Source: Chloroflexota bacterium (lineage in GTDB: Bacteria > Chloroflexota > Limnocylindria > Limnocylindrales > CSP1-4). From it: DNA of 63,508 nt. The DNA lies in the NCBI GenBank assembly GCA_919901745.1, contig CAKKPP010000032.1, forward strand, positions 1 through 63,508, in the 5' to 3' direction. Below the pieces are notes generated by a model. The model searched no databases. It saw only the letters and a list, made by a program, of their open reading frames with translations, and was not told the DNA's origin. Each line of letters opens with the position of its first letter. Within the stretch, counting starts at the first letter, position 1. This document shows, piece after piece, positions 17,473 through 23,875 of this stretch. A program made the translations under genes and the position numbers.

Positions 17473-19122
17473 ATGGACGTCGTCCTGGTCGGATTGCCCG
17501 GCAGCGGAAAGAGCGTGATCGGCCGGCGCGTCGCGCATCGTCACGACGCCGCGTTCATCGACCTCGACGAGCGGATCGAGGCCGCGGCGGGCCGCACCAT
17601 CCCGCAGCTCTTCGAGGACGAGGGTGAAGCAGGCTTTCGCGCGCGGGAACGGGCGGCCGTGGTCGCGTTGGGTCACGCCGATCGCGATCCGGCGATCAAG
17701 CGGGTGGTCGCGACGGGTGGCGGAACGATCGTCGACCCGCGCAACCGGTGGCACCTGTATCGCGGCCGCCTGCCGATCTGGCTGGACGGCCGACCGGAAG
17801 TCCTGGCCCAGCGCCTGCGGCGAAGCACCAATGTGCGCCCGCTCGTCGCCGGGCGCGACCCGATCGGATCGATCCGCGATCTCGGTCGCAAACGAGAGCG
17901 GTTCTACGGTGCGGCGATCCGCGTTCGCGGCGTCGCGGAGGTCGGCAGGGTCATCGAGCGCGTCGATGAGATCATCGCCACCCATGGGTCGGCGAGCGCT
18001 GGCGGACACGTGCTGCTGCGCGCCGACACCGCGATCGGGTCGATCGTGCTCGGAGAGGGCATCGCGGCAAGCGAAGTTGCGGCGGCACTTGTGCGGCTGG
18101 GGGCGCGGCGCGCAATCCTCGTGTCGGAGCCCGGCGCATGGTCGGCCTTCGGCGAGGCACTGGCCGGCGCCCTCGAGAGAGGCGGCCTCACGACCGCGCG
18201 CGTCATGCTCCCCCAGGGCGAGGCGGCCAAACGCCTGTCGGTCGTCGAGAGGGCTGCAGGCGACCTGGCGGCACTGCGCGTCGAACGCGGTGAACCGATC
18301 GTCGCGATCGGTGGTGGGGCCGTCGGTGACGCGGCCGGATTCCTGGCTGCGACCTATCTCCGGGGCATTCCCGTCATCCACGTCCCCACGACCCTGGTCG
18401 CGCAGATCGACTCGTCCATCGGGGGCAAGACCGGGGTGGACCTCGACGCCGGCAAGAACCTCGTCGGGGCGTATCACCAGCCGGCGGCCGTGGTCATCGA
18501 CACGGCTGCCCTGCGAACGCTCCCGGAACGCGAGCGCCGGGCAGCCCTCGGCGAAGCGGTGAAGATGGCCGCGCTCGGCGATGAGCGCCTGTTCGAACTC
18601 CTCGAGATCGGCGGCGAGGCGATCGCCCGGGGCGACCCGGCCGCCTCCGAGACCGGTGCCGTGGCCGAACTCGTGGAGCGTGCGGCGTGGGCCAAGGTGG
18701 AGGTGGTGCTCGCCGACGAGCGCGAGGCAGCCGGCCGGATCGCCCTCAACCTCGGGCACTCAGTGGGCCACGCGATCGAGGCCGCGGCCGGATTCTCCGA
18801 GATTCGGCACGGCGAGGCGGTCGCCCACGGCCTCCGGGCCGCGTGCCGGATCGGGGTCGCCCACGGCGTGACACCCGCGGACCGCGCCGAGAGGATCGAG
18901 CGCCTTCTCGATGCCCTGGGGCTCGCCACGGAGCAGCCCGCGCTTGGCGCGGACGATGTGCTGGGCCGGCTCGCGGTCGACAAGAAGCACGCATCCGGTC
19001 GCCTGCGCTGGGTGCTGCCCACGGCGGGCGGTCACGAGGTCCGCGACGACGTGCCGGACGAGGTCGTCCGACGGATCGTCGACGAGCTCCTCGCCGCCTC
19101 CGTTGGGAGCGCGGAGCGATGA
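17473..19122 (+). CDS. aroKB: Fused shikimate kinase / 3-dehydroquinate synthase
   Basis: One 549-residue chain carries two shikimate enzymes. Residues 1-172 are shikimate kinase with P-loop GLPGSGKS (7-14), DLDERIE, the shikimate-binding Arg region, ATGGGTIV, and the lid RPLVAGRDP. Residues ~180-549 are dehydroquinate synthase with GGGAVGDAAGFLAATYLRGI, PTTLVAQIDSSIGGKTGVD, GAYHQP, and metal ligands in LNLGHSVGHAIEAA and RHGEAVAHG. Start ATG 17473 lies seven bases after aroC; the stop overlaps aroQ. The two activities are not consecutive steps, so fusion probably balances expression rather than channels substrate. Confidence 0.95.
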   Translation: MDVVLVGLPGSGKSVIGRRVAHRHDAAFIDLDERIEAAAGRTIPQLFEDEGEAGFRARERAAVVALGHADRDPAIKRVVATGGGTIVDPRNRWHLYRGRLPIWLDGRPEVLAQRLRRSTNVRPLVAGRDPIGSIRDLGRKRERFYGAAIRVRGVAEVGRVIERVDEIIATHGSASAGGHVLLRADTAIGSIVLGEGIAASEVAAALVRLGARRAILVSEPGAWSAFGEALAGALERGGLTTARVMLPQGEAAKRLSVVERAAGDLAALRVERGEPIVAIGGGAVGDAAGFLAATYLRGIPVIHVPTTLVAQIDSSIGGKTGVDLDAGKNLVGAYHQPAAVVIDTAALRTLPERERRAALGEAVKMAALGDERLFELLEIGGEAIARGDPAASETGAVAELVERAAWAKVEVVLADEREAAGRIALNLGHSVGHAIEAAAGFSEIRHGEAVAHGLRAACRIGVAHGVTPADRAERIERLLDALGLATEQPALGADDVLGRLAVDKKHASGRLRWVLPTAGGHEVRDDVPDEVVRRIVDELLAASVGSAER

Positions 19123-19556
19123 CCCGAGTCCTCGTCCTCCAGGGTCCCAACCTCAACCTGCTCGGTACCCGCGAGCCGGAGATCTATGGGCGCCAATCGC
19201 TCGACGAGATCCACGCGGGGATCGCTCAGCGAGCGACCGAACTGGGACTCGAGGTCGCCTTCTTCCAGTCGAACCACGAAGGGGCGCTGATCGATCGGTT
19301 GCATCGCAAGGACTTCGACGTCGCGATCGTCAACGCCGGCGGGCTGACCCACACGTCCGTCTCGCTCCGTGACGCGCTCCTCGGCGTCGAGCGGCCGTTC
19401 GTCGAGGTCCATCTGTCCGATCCGTCGACGCGGGAGGCGTTCCGCCAGGTCAACTTCCTCGCCGACATCGCGCTCACCTCGATCGTGGGTCAGGGTGCGC
19501 CCGGCTATCACCTCGCACTCGAGTTCATCGCGGAGAACGTGGCCGGCCATGGCTGA
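19119..19556 (+). CDS. aroQ: Type II 3-dehydroquinate dehydratase
   Basis: AroQ converts 3-dehydroquinate to 3-dehydroshikimate. The 145-residue protein begins with the family signature VLVLQGPNLNLLGTREPEIYG (including the catalytic Tyr) and has FQSNHEGALIDRLH and VEVHLSDPSTREAFRQVNFLAD. The usual NPGAYTHTS loop reads NAGGLTHTS, keeping the H-T-S part but losing Pro and Tyr. The ATG overlaps the aroKB stop and the stop overlaps the chorismate mutase start by eight bases. Confidence 0.95.
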   Translation: MTRVLVLQGPNLNLLGTREPEIYGRQSLDEIHAGIAQRATELGLEVAFFQSNHEGALIDRLHRKDFDVAIVNAGGLTHTSVSLRDALLGVERPFVEVHLSDPSTREAFRQVNFLADIALTSIVGQGAPGYHLALEFIAENVAGHG

Positions 19557-19869
19557 GCGTGAATCCCCCGAGATGCGTCGACTCCGGCGCGAGATCGACG
19601 CCCTCGACCGCAAGATCGTGCAGTTGCTCAACGAACGGGCCGACAAGGGCCGGGCGGTGGGCCGAGAGAAGGAGGCGAACGGACGCCGTCGGATCCGCGA
19701 CGCGGAGCGCGAGCGTGAAGTCCTGCTCCGGGTCTCGATGGCCAACGCCGGTCCGATCCCGCAGGCCGATCTCCTGGCGATCTACCGACGGCTCATGGCG
19801 GCGACGCGGGCGCTCGAAGCACGCGATCGTGAGCGGCTCGCGGACGGCGAGGCCGGCGACGGCGACTGA
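19549..19869 (+). CDS. Chorismate mutase (AroQ-fold, monofunctional)
   Basis: The 106-residue product is an all-helical chorismate mutase, which rearranges chorismate to prephenate for Phe and Tyr. Visible landmarks are MRRLRREIDALDRKIVQLLNERA, KGRAVGREK, RDAEREREVLLR, and a C-terminal helix with AIYRRLMAATRALE. It is short and has no fused dehydratase or dehydrogenase. It overlaps aroQ by eight bases and so belongs to the operon. pheA and tyrA are not in this window. Confidence 0.9.
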   Translation: MAERESPEMRRLRREIDALDRKIVQLLNERADKGRAVGREKEANGRRRIRDAEREREVLLRVSMANAGPIPQADLLAIYRRLMAATRALEARDRERLADGEAGDGD

Positions 19870-20737
19870 CCGACCGTCCCCGCCAGGCGCCGGTCGGCCC
19901 TCGATCGACCTTTCCGGCATCCCGCGCGGCGCGATCACGCGGTTTGCGCCCGCTCCGACGGGCTACCTGCACCTTGGCCACGTCGCGAATGCCATCTACG
20001 TGTGGGGCATCGCGCGGGCCGTCGAGGGTCGTGTGCTCCTCCGGATCGAGGATCACGATCGGCAGCGCTGCCGTCCGGAGTACGATGCGGCGATCCTCGA
20101 GGACCTCGCGTGGCTGGGATGCGCGGCTGACGAAGGCCCGATCCGGCAGTCCGATGACGATGAGCCCTATGCCACCGCCCTGCTGCGACTCGGGACCGAT
20201 GGGCTGGTGTACGCCTGCGATTGCACGCGCTCGACGTTCGCTCGCTGGGTGGCCAGGCATGGTCGGTCCTGGGCGGGCCCGGGCTGTCCCGGGAGGTGTC
20301 GCGAACGCGGGCTCGCTGACCGGCCGGGACGGGTGATCCGGCTGGTCCTCGGCGATGGCGAGGAACGGTGGGACGACGTGCTGCTGGGACCGCGGTCCGG
20401 GCCGGTCGGGGTCGCCGGCGATCCGCCGGCGCGGGACCGCCACGGCGACTGGACCTACGGCTTCTCGGTCGTGGTCGACGACCTGCGGCAGCGGATCGAC
20501 CTCGTCATCCGCGGTCAGGATCTCCTCGACGCCACACCCGACCAGATCCGGCTCGGCCGACTCCTGGGACGAGCCGGGCCGCCGTTGTTCCTCCACCACC
20601 CCCTGATCCTGCGCTCCGACGGGACGAAGCTCTCGAAGGCCGATCGAGACACGAGTGTCCGGGAGCTTCGGGCAGTCGGCGCGAGACCGGACGATCTGCG
20701 CGCGCGGGCCGCCCTGGACATCGATCTCCGGAGCTGA
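19829..20737 (+). CDS. gluQ: Glutamyl-Q tRNA(Asp) synthetase
   Basis: GluQ is a truncated GluRS that attaches Glu to queuosine at position 34 of tRNA-Asp. The protein (~302 aa) has RFAPAPTGYLHLGHVANA (HIGH motif), RIEDHDRQR, a zinc site built from YACDC and GPGCPGRC, WTYGFSVVVDD, and KLSKAD (KMSKS-like), and lacks an anticodon-binding domain. The start is uncertain: no ATG or GTG exists between the chorismate mutase stop and the first motif; GTG at 19829, inside that gene, is the nearest, giving a 41-bp overlap. It is the last gene of the aromatic operon. Confidence 0.88.
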   Translation: MSGSRTARPATATDRPSPPGAGRPSIDLSGIPRGAITRFAPAPTGYLHLGHVANAIYVWGIARAVEGRVLLRIEDHDRQRCRPEYDAAILEDLAWLGCAADEGPIRQSDDDEPYATALLRLGTDGLVYACDCTRSTFARWVARHGRSWAGPGCPGRCRERGLADRPGRVIRLVLGDGEERWDDVLLGPRSGPVGVAGDPPARDRHGDWTYGFSVVVDDLRQRIDLVIRGQDLLDATPDQIRLGRLLGRAGPPLFLHHPLILRSDGTKLSKADRDTSVRELRAVGARPDDLRARAALDIDLRS

Positions 20738-20741
20738 TCGA

Positions 20742-21755
20742 TCACACGCAACCGATGAACGGATCGCTCGAACGGGGCCACACTTCGACACCGCCGGTCG
20801 GGGTGAGCATCAGGAGGGTGTCCTGGTCCGCCGAGCGATAGAGATGCCAGCGCAAGTTGCGATACCCCGTCTGGACGGCGTCCTGCGGCAACTGCGTCTC
20901 CTCGCGGTATCGACCGATCGTCTTGCCTGCGAAGATCCCCAGCGGGTCACGCAGGAACAGCTGGTCGCCCATCCACAGCCAGACGGTTGACTCCCAACCA
21001 CAGTGGCCGGGACCGGTGCTCGTGCGGACGGTACTGGTCGGAACGCCGGTTGCATCGAACCACGGCGCGTTGTCGCTCGTCCGACCGGCGGATGGGTCAA
21101 ACTCGACGGCCGGGCAGGCCCGAAATGCGGTGACGTACCACGAACCTGGACCTCCCTGCGTGCTCTTGCCCTCCATGAGGATGATCGCCTTGAGCCGGCC
21201 GTCCACCGTGGCGACGTGGCGGGTGAAATGCGAGAGTCCATCCTCCCACGGGGTCGTGGGCTCGATGCGCCAACCGCTGAGCGGGAGGTCGACGTCCTGG
21301 ACGCCGTACAACCAGATGGAGGGCGAGGCCGTTCCTTCGCGTCCGACGCGGGGACCCTCGCCACGCTCGTATCCGATCGGCGCCGGCTCGGCATCGCACT
21401 CGAGCTGCCCGATGAGGTCACGTGCCCAGTCGGGTGCCTCGAGGTCCGCGGGCGACGCCACGACAGTTGGGTCGAGCGTCGGCGAAGGAGCGACCGTCCC
21501 ACCGGAACCCGGCGAAGGGAACCCACTCGCGCCGGCGGGCTCATCGGACGACGGGCGGGCAACGGTTCCGATGTAGGCCGCGCCGAGTCCAACCGCGAGA
21601 ACGATCGCGGCAGCGCGTACCAGCGAGGGTCCGCGGCGGCGGCGCCTCGGTGGCAGCACCGCGACGTGCCCGGCGAGCGCGGCGAGCACGTCGCGGTCCG
21701 TGCGACCTCGGTCGCGAAGCCAGCGCTCGAGCAGGGATTCGAAGTCGTCGCTCAT
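20742..21755 (-). CDS. Membrane-anchored protein in anti-sigma position, unknown function
   Basis: The 337-residue protein begins with a short cytoplasmic region (MSDDFESLLERWLRDRG...), has one membrane helix near residues 45-66 after an Arg-rich stretch, then a Pro/Ser linker and an external domain of about 240 residues with scattered Trp and Cys. The start overlaps the stop of the sigma factor gene (ATGA). That location and topology match ECF anti-sigma factors, but no zinc-binding HXXXCXXC motif is present. The external domain is unassigned. Confidence 0.75.
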   Translation of the reverse strand: MSDDFESLLERWLRDRGRTDRDVLAALAGHVAVLPPRRRRRGPSLVRAAAIVLAVGLGAAYIGTVARPSSDEPAGASGFPSPGSGGTVAPSPTLDPTVVASPADLEAPDWARDLIGQLECDAEPAPIGYERGEGPRVGREGTASPSIWLYGVQDVDLPLSGWRIEPTTPWEDGLSHFTRHVATVDGRLKAIILMEGKSTQGGPGSWYVTAFRACPAVEFDPSAGRTSDNAPWFDATGVPTSTVRTSTGPGHCGWESTVWLWMGDQLFLRDPLGIFAGKTIGRYREETQLPQDAVQTGYRNLRWHLYRSADQDTLLMLTPTGGVEVWPRSSDPFIGCV

Positions 21756-22300
21756 CGTCGATCCTCGGCGTCGTAGGCCGCCCGCAGCCGCTTCAGCGCA
21801 TGGTGGACACGCGACTTGACGGTTCCCTCGGGGACGCCGAGGTGGGCGGCTGTCTCGGCGACCGGCAGGCCCCAGTAGTGGTGCAGGGTCAGGAGCAGCC
21901 GATCGCGGGCGTCGAGGCGCTCGAACGCCCTGGCCAAGGTGCGCTGTTCGACTGCCCGATCGAGCTGGCCGTCCGGTCCCAAGTCCTCGATGTCGAGCTC
22001 CACGAGCCGCCGGCGCCGCTTGGCGATCCGCAGCGCGGCGCGGACGACCTGCCGGCGGAACCAGGATGGGAAGGCCTCGGGATCGCGAAGGTCCTCGATG
22101 CCCTGCCAGGCCGATAGCAGCGCCTCCTGGACGGCGTCGGCCGCGTCGGCAGTCGTGCCGGTGACGATCCTGGCCGCCCCGACCGCGTCGGAGAGATGGG
22201 GCTCGACCAGCCGACCAAACGCATCACGGTCCCCTGAGCGAGCCGCCGCGACAAGCGGGGCGAGTGTCGGCTTGGCGGTCGAATCCAGGACAGCCTCCAT
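21752..22300 (-). CDS. ECF-type RNA polymerase sigma factor
   Basis: The 182-residue protein has region 2 (DAFGRLVEPHLSDAVGAARIVTG, then DAADAVQEALLSAWQGI) and region 4 (LARAFERLDARDRLLLTLHHYWGL and the helix-turn-helix ETAAHLGVPEGTVKSRVHHALKRL). Such factors direct RNA polymerase to stress or surface-response promoters. ATG 22300 (MEAVLDS) is chosen as it gives normal length. It is coupled by ATGA to the membrane protein gene that probably controls it. Confidence 0.92.
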   Translation of the reverse strand: MEAVLDSTAKPTLAPLVAAARSGDRDAFGRLVEPHLSDAVGAARIVTGTTADAADAVQEALLSAWQGIEDLRDPEAFPSWFRRQVVRAALRIAKRRRRLVELDIEDLGPDGQLDRAVEQRTLARAFERLDARDRLLLTLHHYWGLPVAETAAHLGVPEGTVKSRVHHALKRLRAAYDAEDRR

Positions 22301-22331
22301 GGAAGGTAGTGGCCGGGGGGCGCGGTTCGGT

Positions 22332-23024
22332 TCAATCTTCGTCGGAAGGCGGTTCGGTCCGGTCCTCGATCTCCCAGGCGTGATCGAGGGCGTGCCAGGC
22401 GATCCGGTGCGCCGCGTAACGGGCGGTCCAGCGACGGCCGGCAAGCGGCGATCCATCGGAGGGCGCGCGAAGGACCGTGAGCACCGCCTCGCGCATCGCG
22501 GCGATCGCGCCGGGATCGTCGGGGGCCGGCGCTCTGACGCGAATCCCCATCTCGCGGGCATACGCGTGGTCGGACTCCGTGACGTGGGCGACGATCCTGT
22601 CGCGGTCGCGTCCGCCGCCGCGGGGACCCTTGCGCAGCTCGGCGGGCGCCACGGCTACGACCGCGTCGAACTCCGCCCAGGCAGCGGCGACGATCGCGGC
22701 CCGGCGTGTTGCCTCCGCAGCGCCCAGCGTACGGTGGTCGGCTGTCGTGATGCGACTCGGGACGCCGAACTCCGTCCCCGAGGAACCTGTCTCGTTTTCG
22801 GCGACCTGCAGGATGACTTCGGGCAAGCGGAACGATCGCGAGGATCCGGCGAGAGCATGGCCCGCGCGGTCGAGCGCGCGGGCGTACCGTGGCAGTGCGG
22901 CGAGGAGGGCGTCGAGCGCGAGCTCCTCGGTCTTGGCGGACCGGGCCAGACCCGGCCAATCGATCGCCGAGCCGAAGGTCTTCTTGGGCGTTGCCTCGAT
23001 GGCGATCGCGAGGAGCAGCGTCAT
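22332..23024 (-). CDS. DinB-like hypothetical protein at the end of the trp operon
   Basis: The 230-residue product is soluble and Ala/Arg-rich. Its C-terminal region contains AAHRIAWHALDHAWEIEDR, which has spaced histidines reminiscent of DinB/mycothiol-transferase four-helix proteins, and EVILQVAENE earlier. The family call is weak. Its ATG overlaps the trpA stop (ATGA), so it is co-translated with tryptophan synthase alpha. No role in tryptophan synthesis is known for this kind of protein. Confidence 0.65.
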   Translation of the reverse strand: MTLLLAIAIEATPKKTFGSAIDWPGLARSAKTEELALDALLAALPRYARALDRAGHALAGSSRSFRLPEVILQVAENETGSSGTEFGVPSRITTADHRTLGAAEATRRAAIVAAAWAEFDAVVAVAPAELRKGPRGGGRDRDRIVAHVTESDHAYAREMGIRVRAPAPDDPGAIAAMREAVLTVLRAPSDGSPLAGRRWTARYAAHRIAWHALDHAWEIEDRTEPPSDED

Positions 23025-23875
23025 CGATCGGTCGTTGCGGTTGCGAGTGCCCGTACCAGCCGTGCCATCGCGGCAACGTTGGTTCCATCAGGACCCAGCG
23101 CATCAACCAGGGCGGACGCGACGATGATCCCGTCCGCCCCGGCACGGGCGAGCGCACGGGCGTGGGCGGGACGGGAGACACCGAATCCAACGGCGACGGG
23201 GACCGGCGAGACCGCCCGAACGTCTCGGACCAGGCGGGCCACGGTCCGCGGCAGGCTGGTTCGGGCGCCGGTCACGCCGACAAGCGACACGCAGTAGAGG
23301 AAGCCGCCGGATCGAGCGGCGATCATCGCGCGACGGGCGGGCGCGGTCGTCGGAGCGACGAGGTAGACCAGGGCAATGCCGGAGGCCGCCGCGATCGCCT
23401 CGAAAGGTCGGCCTTCATCCGGGGTGAGGTCGGCGATGATGAGGCCCGCGACGCCCGATCCCGCGAGGCGGCCCGCCGTCTCGGCTCCATCCCCTCCCCC
23501 GATGATCTGGTTGGCGTAGCCCATGACAACGACGGGCGTATCCGGGCGGGCGGCGGCGATCTGCCGAACCAGGTCGAGCGACCGCTCGAGGCTGGCGCCA
23601 TTGCCGAGGGCGACGCTGGACGCGCGCTGGAGCGTGGCGCCGTCCGCCAGCGGGTCCGAGTACGGGAGGCCCACCTCGAGCAGGTCGGCGCCCGCGTCGA
23701 TGGCCGCGACCGCGGCTCGGAGACTGGTCTCCGCGTCCGGGTAGCCGGCAACCACGTACGGGACCAGGGCGGCGCGGCCGGCCGCACGGGCCCTGGCGAA
23801 TGACGCCGCGATCCGCAGGGCGCCAGGGGTGTCGTTCGTGTGCGCGTACGTGCCGGGCGCCGCGGGGGAGCTCAT
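23021..23875 (-). CDS. trpA: Tryptophan synthase alpha chain
   Basis: TrpA cleaves indole-3-glycerol phosphate to indole, passed to TrpB. The 284-residue TIM barrel has ALVPYVVAGYPD, the catalytic Glu/Asp segments DLLEVGLPYSDPLADG and IADLTPDEG (VPDLP region), FLYCVSLVGVTGAR and AVGFGVSRPAHA. ATG 23875 overlaps the trpCFB stop (ATGA), consistent with the alpha/beta partnership. A ~20-residue N-terminal extension precedes the barrel. Confidence 0.96.
   Translation of the reverse strand: MSSPAAPGTYAHTNDTPGALRIAASFARARAAGRAALVPYVVAGYPDAETSLRAAVAAIDAGADLLEVGLPYSDPLADGATLQRASSVALGNGASLERSLDLVRQIAAARPDTPVVVMGYANQIIGGGDGAETAGRLAGSGVAGLIIADLTPDEGRPFEAIAAASGIALVYLVAPTTAPARRAMIAARSGGFLYCVSLVGVTGARTSLPRTVARLVRDVRAVSPVPVAVGFGVSRPAHARALARAGADGIIVASALVDALGPDGTNVAAMARLVRALATATTDR

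Noticed and set aside
20742..21755. Zinc-binding anti-sigma (ZAS) domain
   Set aside because: The N-terminus lacks the HXXXCXXC motif; the anti-sigma idea rests only on coupling to the sigma gene.
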